A stretch of 64,000 nucleotides of DNA from Pseudomonas alkylphenolica (GCF_016009175.1 NZ_JADUCM010000012.1:83841-147840), one strand, 5' to 3'; counted from the stretch's first letter, positions 1 to 11,110 are shown. The notes: generated by a model not told the origin, from the sequence alone. Numbers and translations: made by a program.

Positions 1-79
1 TTGCCCGCACCGAGGTGAAACCAAGCGAGGGCTTACAAGGCCCGAGCTTTACCTATGAAGATATGAGACCAGCAGGGGC

Positions 80-202
80 TTCCGGGCTGGTACCCGGAAA
101 ATCTGTGGGATCCTTGGTGGCTTGGTTCGGTCGCTGCATTAGGACTTTTCCAGGCTTGCTGTGGCTCTCGCCGATCCGTCCCCTAACCGAGGGTGACCAA
201 GC
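80..202 (+). promoter_or_regulatory. Structured leader upstream of sucA (sucA-II RNA-like)
   Basis: The 202 bases before sucA hold no credible gene but clear pairing. A 7-bp hairpin is formed by 80-86 and 93-99. A long-range helix pairs 120-126 (GCTTGGT) with 196-202 (ACCAAGC) and 127-131 (TCGGT) with 186-190 (ACCGA), bulging 191-195, which lies within the purine-rich ribosome binding site just before the ATG at 203. Structured sucA leaders (sucA-II motif) are known from comparative genomics of Pseudomonadales. Assignment to that motif is from position and folding, not from a covariance search. Confidence 0.65.
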
Positions 203-3034
203 ATGCAAGAAAGCGTGATGCAGCGCATGTGGGAAAGCGCCCACCTTTCAGGTGGTAACGCTGCATATGTGGAAGAGCTCTACGAACTCTACCTGCACGA
301 CCCTAACGCTGTGCCAGAAGAGTGGCGCACTTACTTCCAGAAGTTGCCCGCCGAAGGCAGCACCGCTACCGATGTATCGCACTCGACGATCCGCGACCAT
401 TTCGTATTGCTGGCAAAGAACCAGCGCCGCGCCCAACCGGTATCTGCCGGGAGCGTGAGCAGTGAACACGAGAAGAAGCAGGTTGAAGTACTGCGACTGA
501 TCCAGGCCTACCGTATGCGCGGCCACCAAGCCGCTAAGCTCGACCCTCTGGGGTTGTGGCAGCGCCCTGCGCCAGTAGACCTGTCGATCAATCATTACGG
601 CTTGACCAATGCCGATCTAGATACGACCTTCCGTGCCGGCGACCTGTTCATCGGCAAAGAGGAAGCGAGCCTACGCGAAATCTTCGACGCTTTGCAGCAG
701 ACATATTGCCGCACCATTGGCGCCGAGTTTACCCACATCGTCGACTCCGAGCAGCGCAGCTGGTTCCAGCAGCGTCTGGAGAGCGTTCGTGGTCGCCCGG
801 CTTTCTCCGCGGATGTCCAGAGCCACCTGCTCGAGCGTGTGACCGCAGCAGAAGGTCTGGAAAAGTACCTGGGCACCAAGTACCCTGGCACCAAGCGTTT
901 TGGCCTGGAAGGCGGCGAAAGCCTGATTCCTATGCTGGACGAGCTGATTCAGCGTTCCGGTTCTTACGGTACCAAGGAAGTCGTTATCGGTATGGCCCAC
1001 CGTGGCCGTCTGAACGTACTGGTCAACACCTTTGGCAAGAACCCGCGCGATCTGTTCGACGAGTTCGAAGGCAAGAAGAAGGTCGAGCTGGGTTCCGGTG
1101 ACGTTAAATACCACCAGGGCTTCTCGTCCAACGTGATGACCGCTGGCGGCGAAGTCCACCTGGCCATGGCGTTCAACCCTTCCCACCTGGAAATCGTCTC
1201 GCCAGTGGTAGAAGGTTCGGTGCGCGCCCGTCAGGATCGTCGCAACGACACCGTCGGTGACAAGGTTCTGCCAATCTCCATCCACGGTGACGCGGCATTC
1301 GCCGGTCAGGGCGTGGTCATGGAAACCTTCCAGATGTCGCAAACCCGCGGTTTCAAAACCGGCGGTACCGTGCACATCGTGATCAACAACCAGGTTGGTT
1401 TCACCATTAGCAACCCGCTGGACTCGCGTTCCACCGAGTACGCTACAGACGTCGCCAAGATGATTCAGGCGCCGATCCTGCACGTCAACGGTGATGACCC
1501 GGAGGCAGTGCTGTTCGTGACCCAGCTGGCCGTCGACTACCGCATGCAGTTCAAGCGTGACGTGGTGATCGACATGGTCTGCTACCGTCGTCGCGGCCAC
1601 AACGAGGCCGACGAGCCGAACGGCACCCAGCCGCTGATGTACCAGCAGATCGCCAAGCAGCGCACCACCCGTGAGCTGTACGCCGAAGCGCTGACCAAGT
1701 CGGGCAGCCTCGATGCCGAGCGCGTCCAGGCCAAAGTCGACGAGTACCGCAACGCGCTGGACAACGGTCTGCACGTAGTAAAAAGCCTGGTCAAAGAGCC
1801 GAACAAAGAGCTGTTCGTTGACTGGCGTCCGTACCTGGGTCACACCTGGACCGCGCGTCACGACACGCGTTTCGACCTCAAGACCCTGCAGGAACTGTCG
1901 GCCAAGCTGCTGGAACTGCCAGAAGGTTTCGTGGTTCAGCGTCAGGTTTCGAAGATCTACGAAGATCGCCAGAAGATGCAGGCCGGTGGCTTGCCGATCA
2001 ACTGGGGCTACGCCGAAACCATGGCCTACGCGACCCTGCTGTTCGAAGGTCATCCTATCCGCATGACGGGTCAGGATATCGGTCGCGGCACTTTCTCGCA
2101 CCGCCACGCGGTACTGCACAACCAGAAAGATGCCAGCACCTACCTGCCACTGCAGAACCTGTTCGGCGGCCAGCCGAAGTTCGACCTGTACGACTCCTTC
2201 CTCTCGGAAGAAGCGGTACTGGCTTTCGAATACGGCTACTCCACCACCACGCCAAACGCGCTGGTGATCTGGGAAGCGCAGTTCGGCGACTTCGCCAACG
2301 GTGCCCAGGTGGTTGTCGACCAGTTCATCACCAGTGGTGAGCACAAGTGGGGCCGTCTGTGCGGTCTGACCATGCTGCTGCCGCACGGTTATGAAGGGCA
2401 GGGGCCTGAGCACTCCTCGGCACGTCTGGAGCGTTACCTGCAGCTGTGCGCCGAGCACAACGTCCAGGTTTGCGTACCGACCACGCCGGCTCAGATCTAC
2501 CACCTGTTGCGTCGTCAGGTCATCCGTCCGCTGCGTAAGCCGCTGATCGTGCTGACGCCAAAGTCGCTGCTGCGCCACAAGCTGGCCATCTCGACGCTGG
2601 AAGAACTGGCCGAAGGCTCGTTCCAGACCGTGATCCCGGAAATCGATACCCTCGATCCGAAAAAGGTCACTCGCCTGGTCCTGTGCAGCGGCAAGGTCTA
2701 CTACGATCTGCTGGAAAAACGCCGTGCCGAAGGCCGCGAAGACATCGCCGTCGTTCGTATCGAGCAACTGTATCCGTTCCCTGAGGACGATCTGGTCGAG
2801 ATCCTCGCGCCGTACACCAATCTCAAGGATGTGGTGTGGTGCCAGGAAGAGCCGATGAACCAGGGTGCCTGGTACAGCAGCCAACACCACATGCGTCGTA
2901 TCCTGACCCGCCACAATAAAGAGCTGGTTCTGGAATACGCTGGTCGTGATGCTTCGGCAGCACCCGCTTGTGGCTACGCTTCGATGCACGCCGAGCAGCA
3001 GGAAAAACTGCTGCAAGATGCCTTCACCGTTTAA
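203..3034 (+). CDS. sucA: 2-oxoglutarate dehydrogenase E1 component
   Basis: Thiamine-diphosphate-dependent E1 subunit of the 2-oxoglutarate dehydrogenase complex; it decarboxylates 2-oxoglutarate and passes the succinyl group to the lipoyl arm of SucB in the TCA cycle. The 943-residue length is normal for the family. The N-terminal segment with YVEELYELYLHDP is the E2-docking region typical of OGDH E1; the thiamine-binding core contains GMAHRGRLNVL and the transketolase-like half contains EAQFGDFANGAQ and PHGYEGQGPEHSSAR. The chosen ATG follows the GAGGG site that lies inside the leader helix. First gene of the sucA-sucB-lpd-sucC-sucD series. Confidence 0.98.
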   Translation: MQESVMQRMWESAHLSGGNAAYVEELYELYLHDPNAVPEEWRTYFQKLPAEGSTATDVSHSTIRDHFVLLAKNQRRAQPVSAGSVSSEHEKKQVEVLRLIQAYRMRGHQAAKLDPLGLWQRPAPVDLSINHYGLTNADLDTTFRAGDLFIGKEEASLREIFDALQQTYCRTIGAEFTHIVDSEQRSWFQQRLESVRGRPAFSADVQSHLLERVTAAEGLEKYLGTKYPGTKRFGLEGGESLIPMLDELIQRSGSYGTKEVVIGMAHRGRLNVLVNTFGKNPRDLFDEFEGKKKVELGSGDVKYHQGFSSNVMTAGGEVHLAMAFNPSHLEIVSPVVEGSVRARQDRRNDTVGDKVLPISIHGDAAFAGQGVVMETFQMSQTRGFKTGGTVHIVINNQVGFTISNPLDSRSTEYATDVAKMIQAPILHVNGDDPEAVLFVTQLAVDYRMQFKRDVVIDMVCYRRRGHNEADEPNGTQPLMYQQIAKQRTTRELYAEALTKSGSLDAERVQAKVDEYRNALDNGLHVVKSLVKEPNKELFVDWRPYLGHTWTARHDTRFDLKTLQELSAKLLELPEGFVVQRQVSKIYEDRQKMQAGGLPINWGYAETMAYATLLFEGHPIRMTGQDIGRGTFSHRHAVLHNQKDASTYLPLQNLFGGQPKFDLYDSFLSEEAVLAFEYGYSTTTPNALVIWEAQFGDFANGAQVVVDQFITSGEHKWGRLCGLTMLLPHGYEGQGPEHSSARLERYLQLCAEHNVQVCVPTTPAQIYHLLRRQVIRPLRKPLIVLTPKSLLRHKLAISTLEELAEGSFQTVIPEIDTLDPKKVTRLVLCSGKVYYDLLEKRRAEGREDIAVVRIEQLYPFPEDDLVEILAPYTNLKDVVWCQEEPMNQGAWYSSQHHMRRILTRHNKELVLEYAGRDASAAPACGYASMHAEQQEKLLQDAFTV

Positions 3035-3076
3035 TGCCATCGCGCACTAGAAACCGAATTTAAGGAACCACTGATA

Positions 3077-4297
3077 ATGGCTATCGAGATCAAAGCCCCT
3101 ACTTTCCCGGAATCGGTTGCCGATGGCACCGTTGCCACCTGGCACAAGAAACCGGGCGAAGCCGTCAAGCGTGACGAGCTGATCGTCGACATCGAGACCG
3201 ACAAAGTCGTTCTGGAAGTACTGGCGACTGCCGACGGCGTACTGGGCGCTATCGTCAAGGGCGAGGGCGAAACCGTCCTGTCCGACGAAGTCCTGGGTTC
3301 GATCGAAGAAGGTGGCGTTGCTGCCGCCGCACCTGCTGCTGCCGCTGCTGCACCGGCCGCTGCTGCCGCGCCTGCTGCTGCCTCGGACGAAGACGCCATT
3401 GGCGCTCCGGCTGCTCGCAAGCTGGCAGAAGAGAACGGCATCGCGCTGAACAGCATCAAGGGCACCGGTAAAGACGGCCGCATCACCAAGGAAGACGTTG
3501 TAGCTGCCATCGAAGCGAAGAAATCCGCTCCGGCCGCCGCTCCAGCTGCCAAGCCTGCCGCTGCTGCCGCTGCGCCGATCGTTGCTACCGGCGACCGCAC
3601 CGAGAAGCGTGTACCGATGACTCGCGTACGTGCCACCGTTGCCAAGCGTCTGGTCGAAGCACAGTCGAACATGGCCATGCTGACCACCTTCAACGAAGTC
3701 GACATGACCGAAGTCATGGCCCTGCGTTCGAAGTACAAGGACCTGTTCGAGAAGACCCACAACGGCGTACGCCTGGGCTTCATGTCGTTCTTCGTCAAGG
3801 CTGCCACCGAAGCACTGAAGCGCTTCCCGGCTGTCAACGCTTCGATCGACGGTTCCGACATCGTCTACCACGGCTATGCGGACGTCGGCGTTGCCGTCTC
3901 CAGCGACCGTGGCCTGGTAGTACCGGTTCTGCGTAACGCCGAGCAAATGAGCCTGGCTGAAATCGAAAACGGCATCGCCACTTTCGGTAAAAAAGCGCGC
4001 GACGGTAAGCTGTCGATCGACGAAATGACCGGCGGTACCTTCACCATCACCAATGGTGGTACCTTCGGTTCGATGATGTCGACGCCGATCGTCAACCCGC
4101 CTCAGGCCGCAATCCTGGGCATGCACAACATCATCCAGCGTCCGATGGCCGTCAATGGTCAGGTCGTGATCCGCCCGATGATGTACCTGGCACTGTCCTA
4201 CGATCACCGCCTGATCGACGGTAAAGAAGCCGTGACCTTCCTGGTGACCATCAAGAACCTGCTGGAAGACCCGGCTCGTCTGCTGCTGGACATCTAA
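3077..4297 (+). CDS. sucB: Dihydrolipoyllysine-residue succinyltransferase (E2)
   Basis: E2 core of 2-oxoglutarate dehydrogenase: accepts succinyl from SucA on a swinging lipoyl arm and transfers it to CoA. Domains in order: a single lipoyl domain (residues 1-80, modified lysine K43 in ETDKV), an Ala/Pro-rich linker, a peripheral-subunit-binding domain around 110-145, a second Ala-rich linker, and the catalytic domain ending in the acyltransferase motif SYDHRLIDG with catalytic His about 377. The 406-residue length is typical. It starts 42 bases after sucA with an AAGGAACC site, so it is co-transcribed. Confidence 0.97.
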   Translation: MAIEIKAPTFPESVADGTVATWHKKPGEAVKRDELIVDIETDKVVLEVLATADGVLGAIVKGEGETVLSDEVLGSIEEGGVAAAAPAAAAAAPAAAAAPAAASDEDAIGAPAARKLAEENGIALNSIKGTGKDGRITKEDVVAAIEAKKSAPAAAPAAKPAAAAAAPIVATGDRTEKRVPMTRVRATVAKRLVEAQSNMAMLTTFNEVDMTEVMALRSKYKDLFEKTHNGVRLGFMSFFVKAATEALKRFPAVNASIDGSDIVYHGYADVGVAVSSDRGLVVPVLRNAEQMSLAEIENGIATFGKKARDGKLSIDEMTGGTFTITNGGTFGSMMSTPIVNPPQAAILGMHNIIQRPMAVNGQVVIRPMMYLALSYDHRLIDGKEAVTFLVTIKNLLEDPARLLLDI

Positions 4298-4303
4298 AAA
4301 AAC

Positions 4304-4363
4304 AGCTGCAAGTTGCAAGCGGCTCGCTTCGATCAGAAGCCGGTCGTCTTGCACCTTGCAGCT
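4304..4363. repeat. Imperfect inverted repeat between sucB and lpd
   Basis: The arms at 4304-4319 and 4348-4363 (AGCTGCAAGTTGCAAG against its complement) match at 15 of 16 positions and enclose 28 bases. No T-run follows, so it is more likely a processing or stability hairpin or a short dispersed Pseudomonas palindrome than a terminator. Confidence 0.75.
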
Positions 4364-4379
4364 TGTGGCTTGACGCTAA

Positions 4380-5828
<1,449 letters not shown>

Positions 5829-5841
5829 ACAATAAGAAACC

Positions 5842-6003
5842 ACGGCGGGTGGCCCGTCGTGAGTCTTGCGTGCATGACTCACCGCGGAAAGTCCGCCGGA
5901 CTCGTACTCCCGGAGCATACCGGGGGAAAGCAGTCACAGGTGGCGCGGCACTCCCAGCGAGCGCAGCGCCGAAGCGCAGTACCTAACGAAGACGGTAAAA
6001 AGC
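5842..6003 (+). promoter_or_regulatory. Structured leader upstream of sucC (sucC RNA-like)
   Basis: This 175-base spacer is packed with stems: 5842-5849 with 5853-5860 (8 bp, 3-base loop), 5861-5865 with 5876-5880, 5907-5913 with 5920-5926 (loop AGCATA), and 5942-5946 with 5966-5970. A conserved sucC RNA motif is known upstream of sucC in Pseudomonas; location and multi-stem form fit. The site before the sucC ATG (GACGGTAAAAAGC) is a poor Shine-Dalgarno, consistent with translational control. Membership is inferred. Confidence 0.65.
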
Positions 6004-7170
6004 ATGAATCTTCACGAGTATCAGGGTAAGCAGCTGTTCGCTGAATACGGCCTGCCAGTTTCCAAGGGTTTCGCAGTCGACACCCCTGAAGCTGCAGCAG
6101 AAGCCTGCGAAAAAATCGGTGGCACCGAGTGGGTTGTAAAAGCTCAGGTTCATGCCGGTGGTCGCGGTAAAGCGGGCGGTGTCAAGCTGGTTCGCAGCAA
6201 AGAAGACGCCAAGGCGTTCGCTGCGCAGTGGTTGGGCAAGCGTCTGGTAACTTACCAGACTGACGCCAACGGTCAGCCAGTGACCAAGATCCTGGTCGAG
6301 TCCTGCACTGACATCGCCAAAGAGCTGTACCTGGGCGCTGTAGTCGACCGTTCGAGCCGTCGTATCGTGTTCATGGCCTCCACCGAAGGTGGCGTGGACA
6401 TCGAGAAAGTCGCTCACGACACTCCTGAGAAGATCATCAAGGCTACTATCGATCCTCTGGTTGGCGCTCAGCCATTCCAAGGTCGTGAACTGGCGTTCCA
6501 GCTGGGTCTGGAAGGCAAGCAAGTTGCACAGTTCGCCAAGATTTTCGTCGGCCTGGCCAAGCTGTTCAAAGAACACGACCTGGCCCTGCTGGAAGTAAAC
6601 CCGCTGGTCATCAAGGCCGACGGCGACCTGCACTGCCTCGATGCCAAGATCAACATCGACGCTAACGCAATGTACCGTCAGCCTAAGCTGAAAACCTTCC
6701 ACGACCCGTCGCAGGACGATCCTCGTGAAGCCCACGCTGCCAGCTTCGAGCTGAACTACGTGGCCCTGGAAGGCAACATCGGCTGCATGGTCAACGGTGC
6801 TGGCCTGGCCATGGGTACCATGGACATCGTCAACCTGCACGGCGGTAAGCCAGCCAACTTCCTCGACGTAGGTGGTGGTGCTACCAAAGAGCGCGTTACC
6901 GAAGCCTTCAAGATCATTCTGTCCGACAGCAATGTTGCGGCCGTTCTGGTCAACATCTTCGGCGGCATCGTTCGCTGCGACATGATTGCCGAAGGCATCA
7001 TCGGCGCTGTGAAAGAAGTCGGCGTGAAAGTACCGGTTGTTGTTCGCCTGGAAGGTAACAACGCTGAACTGGGTGCTAAAGTTCTGGCAGAAAGCGGTTT
7101 GAACATCATTGCGGCAACCAGCCTGACCGACGCTGCTCAACAAGTTGTCAAAGCTGCGGAGGGCAAGTAA
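6004..7170 (+). CDS. sucC: Succinate-CoA ligase (ADP-forming), beta subunit
   Basis: Beta subunit of succinyl-CoA synthetase, which converts succinyl-CoA to succinate with substrate-level phosphorylation. The N-terminal half (residues 1-230) is an ATP-grasp domain starting [12 protein letters not shown], and the C-terminal half is the ligase/CoA domain with the loop [14 protein letters not shown]. Length 388 residues is standard. Its stop overlaps the sucD start by one base (TAATG), so the two subunits are translationally coupled for 1:1 synthesis. Confidence 0.98.
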   Translation: MNLHEYQGKQLFAEYGLPVSKGFAVDTPEAAAEACEKIGGTEWVVKAQVHAGGRGKAGGVKLVRSKEDAKAFAAQWLGKRLVTYQTDANGQPVTKILVESCTDIAKELYLGAVVDRSSRRIVFMASTEGGVDIEKVAHDTPEKIIKATIDPLVGAQPFQGRELAFQLGLEGKQVAQFAKIFVGLAKLFKEHDLALLEVNPLVIKADGDLHCLDAKINIDANAMYRQPKLKTFHDPSQDDPREAHAASFELNYVALEGNIGCMVNGAGLAMGTMDIVNLHGGKPANFLDVGGGATKERVTEAFKIILSDSNVAAVLVNIFGGIVRCDMIAEGIIGAVKEVGVKVPVVVRLEGNNAELGAKVLAESGLNIIAATSLTDAAQQVVKAAEGK

Positions 7171-8054
7171 TGAGCGTCCTGATCAATAAAGACACCAAAG
7201 TCATCTGCCAGGGCTTCACCGGCTCGCAAGGTACTTTCCACTCCGAACAAGCCATCGCCTACGGCACCAAGATGGTTGGCGGCGTGACTCCAGGCAAAGG
7301 CGGCACCACTCACCTGGGCCTGCCTGTGTTCAACACCGTTAAAGAAGCCGTTGCGGCTACCGGTGCTGACGCTTCGGTCATCTACGTTCCGGCTCCTTTC
7401 TGCAAAGACTCGATCCTGGAAGCAGCTTTCGGCGGCATCAAGCTGATCGTCTGCATCACCGAAGGCATTCCTACCCTGGACATGCTGGATGCCAAGGTCA
7501 AGTGCGACGAGCTGGGTGTTACCCTGATCGGCCCTAACTGCCCAGGCGTCATCACTCCGGGCGAGTGCAAGATCGGCATCATGCCAGGTCACATCCACTT
7601 GCCAGGCAAGGTCGGTATCGTTTCCCGTTCCGGCACCCTGACCTACGAAGCGGTCAAGCAGACCACTGACGCCGGTTTCGGTCAGTCCACCTGCGTCGGT
7701 ATCGGTGGTGACCCGATCCCTGGCTCGAACTTCATCGACATCCTGAAGCTGTTCCAGGAAGACCCGAAGACCGAAGCGATCGTCATGATCGGTGAGATCG
7801 GCGGTTCCGCTGAAGAAGAAGCTGCTGCCTACATCAAGGCAAACGTGACCAAACCAGTCGTTTCCTACATCGCTGGTGTTACCGCTCCTGCGGGCAAGCG
7901 TATGGGTCACGCTGGCGCGATCATTTCTGGCGGCAAAGGCACTGCAGACGAGAAATTCGCTGCGCTGCAAGACGCCGGCGTGAAAACCGTGCGTTCGCTG
8001 GCAGACATCGGCAAGGCCCTGGCCGAGCTGACTGGCTGGGAAGTTAAGAAGTAA
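7170..8054 (+). CDS. sucD: Succinate-CoA ligase, alpha subunit
   Basis: Alpha subunit of succinyl-CoA synthetase; it binds CoA and carries the phosphohistidine intermediate. The N-terminal Rossmann CoA-binding motif is [11 protein letters not shown]. The catalytic histidine is H247 in [10 protein letters not shown]. Length 294 residues is normal. It overlaps sucC by one base and is followed at 20 bases by a strong intrinsic terminator that closes the TCA operon. Confidence 0.98.
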   Translation: MSVLINKDTKVICQGFTGSQGTFHSEQAIAYGTKMVGGVTPGKGGTTHLGLPVFNTVKEAVAATGADASVIYVPAPFCKDSILEAAFGGIKLIVCITEGIPTLDMLDAKVKCDELGVTLIGPNCPGVITPGECKIGIMPGHIHLPGKVGIVSRSGTLTYEAVKQTTDAGFGQSTCVGIGGDPIPGSNFIDILKLFQEDPKTEAIVMIGEIGGSAEEEAAAYIKANVTKPVVSYIAGVTAPAGKRMGHAGAIISGGKGTADEKFAALQDAGVKTVRSLADIGKALAELTGWEVKK

Positions 8055-8073
8055 TTAGCTGTCCAGTTAAAAG

Positions 8074-8100
8074 AGGCCACCTTCGGGTGGCCTTTTTTTT
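8074..8100 (+). terminator. Rho-independent terminator after sucD
   Basis: The stem AGGCCACC/GGTGGCCT (8074-8081 with 8086-8093) has a TTCG loop and runs into eight T residues. The next 249 bases, up to brnQ, hold no gene that I can support. Confidence 0.95.
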
Positions 8101-8349
8101 GCCTTGCAACTGCTTCACGCCAATAGGTGTCACCCAGGCGACAAACTTATTTGCCGATAGGACACCTCGTCAGTCAATTGTGCGTAGCAGGTGCAACTTG
8201 GTTACACTGTGAGCACTTTTATGTCGGTGCCCCAAAAGGGCATGGGCATGCTTTAAAGGGCTTGTCTCATCCGGACGAGCTACATTTTCCCTCACCCCAG
8301 GGGAAATCCCTCTCTAAATCCCGATTTCAGAAGTGTGGTATTTCCTTAA

Positions 8350-9663
8350 ATGAAAGTCTTGAAAGGCCAGGATGTCCTGGCGCTTGGTTTTATGACGTTC
8401 GCGTTATTCGTCGGTGCGGGCAACATTATTTTCCCGCCGATCGTCGGCCTGCAGTCCGGTCCCCACGTGTGGATGGCTGCGCTGGGCTTTCTGATCACGG
8501 CCGTTGGCCTGCCGGTAATCACCGTCATCGCTCTGGCCAAGGTCGGTGGTGGCATGGATGCGCTCAGCAGCCCGATCGGCAAGATTGCCGGTGGCTTGCT
8601 TGCGGCTGTCTGCTACCTGTCGGTCGGGCCGCTGTTCGCCACCCCGCGTACGGCAACGGTGTCCTTCGAAGTGGGCGTGGCGCCGCTGACCGGCGAAAGC
8701 CCGACGGCGCTGTTCATCTACAGCCTGGTGTACTTCGTGATCGTGCTGGCGGTGTCCATGTACCCGGGCAAGCTGCTTGATACCGTAGGCCGCTTCCTGG
8801 CGCCGTTGAAGATCATTGCCCTGGCGGCCTTGGGCATTGCTGCCTTCATGCTGCCCGCCGGCACCATCGGTGAAGCACAACCGGCCTATCAGGCTTCGGC
8901 GTTCTCCCAGGGCTTCATCAACGGTTACCTGACCATGGATACCCTGGGCGCACTGGTGTTCGGTATCGTTATCGTCAATGCGATCCGTTCCCGTGGCGTC
9001 GAGTCGCCGCGGCTGATCACCCGTTACGCCATCATTGCCGGTCTGATCGCCGGTGTAGGCCTGGCGCTGGTGTACATCAGCCTGTTCCGCCTGGGGGCGG
9101 GCAGCCATGACATCGCAGCCGGTGCAACCAACGGTGCGGCCGTTCTGCACGCTTACGTGCAGCACACCTTCGGTTCGCTGGGCAGCGGCTTCCTCGCCGT
9201 ACTGATCGCCCTGGCGTGCCTGGTGACCGCAGTGGGCCTGACCTGCGCCTGTGCAGAGTACTTCAGCCAGGTACTGCCGTTGTCGTACCGTGCACTGGTG
9301 GTGATCCTCTGCGGCTTCTCGCTGCTGATCTCCAACCTCGGCCTGACCAAGCTGATCATGTTCTCGATCCCGGTGCTGACGGCTATCTACCCGCCGTGCA
9401 TCGTCGTGGTGGGCCTGAGCTTCTGCAAAGACCTGTGGAATTCGCAGGTGCGCATCCTCGCGCCGGTCATGCTGGTATCGCTGCTGTTCGGCATGGTTGA
9501 TGCCATCAAGGGCACCACCCTGGGCCACATGCTGCCAGATTTCATGGCGCACCTGCCGCTGAGCGAGCAGGGCCTGGCCTGGCTGGTACCTTCGGTGGTA
9601 ACCCTGGTCGCGGCGGTAATCTGTGACCGCATGCTGGGCAAGCCGCGCGAAGCGCTGGCTTAA
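8350..9663 (+). CDS. brnQ: Branched-chain amino acid:cation symporter BrnQ
   Basis: Inner-membrane carrier of the LIVCS family that imports leucine, isoleucine and valine with Na+ or H+. The 437-residue protein is hydrophobic throughout with about 12 membrane segments, and opens with [26 protein letters not shown], a family hallmark including the conserved GAGNIIFPP. No good Shine-Dalgarno precedes the ATG (bases are TTTCCTTAA), which is unusual; the start is fixed by homology to the family N-terminus. It is a single-gene unit bounded by terminators. Confidence 0.93.
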   Translation: MKVLKGQDVLALGFMTFALFVGAGNIIFPPIVGLQSGPHVWMAALGFLITAVGLPVITVIALAKVGGGMDALSSPIGKIAGGLLAAVCYLSVGPLFATPRTATVSFEVGVAPLTGESPTALFIYSLVYFVIVLAVSMYPGKLLDTVGRFLAPLKIIALAALGIAAFMLPAGTIGEAQPAYQASAFSQGFINGYLTMDTLGALVFGIVIVNAIRSRGVESPRLITRYAIIAGLIAGVGLALVYISLFRLGAGSHDIAAGATNGAAVLHAYVQHTFGSLGSGFLAVLIALACLVTAVGLTCACAEYFSQVLPLSYRALVVILCGFSLLISNLGLTKLIMFSIPVLTAIYPPCIVVVGLSFCKDLWNSQVRILAPVMLVSLLFGMVDAIKGTTLGHMLPDFMAHLPLSEQGLAWLVPSVVTLVAAVICDRMLGKPREALA

Positions 9664-9725
9664 GAATCAGCCCGCTGCCCGGCGTCGGCCACAAGCCATA
9701 GCGCGTCAGGCAGGGTAGATTCCAG

Positions 9726-9757
9726 GCCCCGTGTCCGAAAGGATGCGGGGCTTTTTC
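9726..9757 (+). terminator. Rho-independent terminator after brnQ
   Basis: GCCCCG (9726-9731) pairs with CGGGGC (9746-9751), extended internally by TCC/GGA around a GAAA loop, and is followed by TTTTTCG. Confidence 0.85.
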
Positions 9758-9852
9758 GTTTCTGTGGCCGCGACGTGTCTTTTTCTTCGGCAAAGCGTCG
9801 AAAGCCGGACTGCACAGGTTAGTGTGCGCGAAACTCCCTATCAGGATCTTGC

Positions 9853-10596
9853 ATGAGCTTCATTCAAAGTAATCTGATCCACCTGCTGGCGGCGTGCTGG
9901 TTTGTCATCTGCTGGGGCGGCTACACCCGCTACGCGACCTGGAAGGGGCGGGACACGGCTTGCCTGGCCAGCGTGCTGCACCTGTACCGTGAAGACTGGA
10001 TGCGCCGCATGCTGATGCGTGACAACCGTATTGCCGATGCCAGCGTGATCGGCAACCTTGAGCGCAACGCGTCGTTTTTCGCCTCCAGTACCCTGATTAT
10101 CCTCGCTGGCATTCTCACGGTGCTAGGCGCATCTGACCGGGCAGTGTCGCTGTTGGCTGACCTGCCGCTGGTTCAGCAGGCCACCCAGGGCATGTCGGAA
10201 ATCAAGCTCCTGTGCCTGGCCACCGTATTCGTGTATGCCTTTTTCACCTTCAGCTGGTGCATGCGTCAGTACAACTTTGCCGCCGTGCTGGTTGGTTCGG
10301 CACCGATGATCGGCGAGCGGCAAGTCAGCGAACAAGAGCGCAAGGCATTTGCCCAGCGTGCCGCGCGGGTTATTTCCATGGCGGCCAACCAGTTCAACTT
10401 CGGCTTGCGCTCTTATTATTTCGGCATGGCCATGTTGAGCTGGTTTATCAGCCCCTGGCTGTTCATGATCATGAGTACAGGTGTAGTGCTGGTGCTCTAC
10501 CGTCGCGAGTTTAACTCCGATGTACTGGATGTCATGGTGTACACCCAGACCGAGACATCGGCCGTGGATTCCAACAAAGAATCGGTTATTAACTGA
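9853..10596 (+). CDS. DUF599 family integral membrane protein
   Basis: A 247-residue membrane protein of unknown function. There are hydrophobic segments near residues 8-26, about 70-95, 115-140 and 185-215, and the sequence contains GGYTRYATWKGRDTACLASVLH near the N-terminus and FTFSWCMRQYNFAAVLVGSAP in the centre, both typical of the DUF599 family. It is flanked by terminators and appears monocistronic. I cannot suggest a substrate or partner from the sequence. Confidence 0.85.
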   Translation: MSFIQSNLIHLLAACWFVICWGGYTRYATWKGRDTACLASVLHLYREDWMRRMLMRDNRIADASVIGNLERNASFFASSTLIILAGILTVLGASDRAVSLLADLPLVQQATQGMSEIKLLCLATVFVYAFFTFSWCMRQYNFAAVLVGSAPMIGERQVSEQERKAFAQRAARVISMAANQFNFGLRSYYFGMAMLSWFISPWLFMIMSTGVVLVLYRREFNSDVLDVMVYTQTETSAVDSNKESVIN

Positions 10597-10622
10597 ATCG
10601 TTAAAGCTTAACGCTGCAGGCA

Positions 10623-10655
10623 TAAAAAAACCCGACAACTGTCGGGTTTTTTTAT
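10623..10655. terminator. Bidirectional terminator
   Basis: The stem ACCCGAC/GTCGGGT, with an A-run on the left and a T-run on the right, serves both the DUF599 gene (plus) and the lipoprotein gene (minus). Confidence 0.92.
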
Positions 10656-10669
10656 GCCAGTGTGCGTGC

Positions 10670-10954
10670 TTATTTAGCAGGCTCAGCTGGAGCGGTTTCT
10701 GGCGCCGGGGTGGCCGGTGCAGCTTCTTTAGCGGCTTCTTCAGCAGCTTTCTGTTGCGCTTCAGCACTGTCTTTGGCGGCTTCAGCGTTTTCTTTTGCAG
10801 CCTCGTTCACTTTATCCTGAGCTTCGTCCATTTTCTGTTGGGCGTTCTCGGTGTGTTGCGCGGCATCCTGAGCTTTGTCTTCGCTGGCTTTATCGCAAGC
10901 AGCGAGACCCAGGGCGGCGGCCAGCATTACGGCAAAAGCAAAAGGTTTACGCAT
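10670..10954 (-). CDS. Small alanine-rich lipoprotein
   Basis: A 94-residue protein with a lipoprotein signal peptide: MRKPFAFAVMLAAALGLAAC, lipobox LAAC, so Cys20 would be lipidated. The mature part is almost entirely Ala/Glu/Lys/Gln/Asp with heptad-like spacing, consistent with a long helix or coiled coil, and ends in a Pro/Ala-rich tail. I chose the ATG at 10954 rather than an in-frame start 16 codons upstream because it has an AAGGAG site 8 bases away and begins the signal peptide exactly. Function unknown; an envelope-spacer or stress role is possible. A candidate AlgU promoter lies upstream. Confidence 0.88.
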   Translation of the reverse strand: MRKPFAFAVMLAAALGLAACDKASEDKAQDAAQHTENAQQKMDEAQDKVNEAAKENAEAAKDSAEAQQKAAEEAAKEAAPATPAPETAPAEPAK

Positions 10955-10991
10955 GGGGTGTTTCTCCTTGTGGAAATAAGTTACTTGTTCC

Positions 10992-11019
10992 TTTGAGCTC
11001 AAGTAACGGACAGAAGTTC
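10992..11019 (-). promoter_or_regulatory. Candidate AlgU (sigma-E type) promoter of the lipoprotein
   Basis: On the minus strand GAACTT (11019-11014) is followed after exactly 17 bases by TCAAA (10996-10992), close to the AlgU consensus GAACTT-N16/17-TCtgA. Predicted transcription would begin about 30 bases before the start codon. Confidence 0.5.
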
Positions 11020-11110
11020 CGCCTACATTACAGATATATAACTGCCGGATCTATATAGACTTTTTTCTAGGCGTGTGCATTGCCTGAATCACCACAAGGG
11101 CGTTAGTGAT

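Noticed and set aside
671..3040. 789-codon open frame antisense to sucA
   Set aside because: Codon bias in a GC-rich gene leaves the opposite strand open. Product is low-quality, and sucA is a certain gene. The same applies to long antisense frames over sucB/lpd, the hybrid kinase (19578-21710), the TonB receptor (22300-23853) and lon (53253-55160).
8127..8780. 217-codon frame overlapping brnQ
   Set aside because: Overlaps the conserved start of brnQ in another frame and has no recognisable domain.
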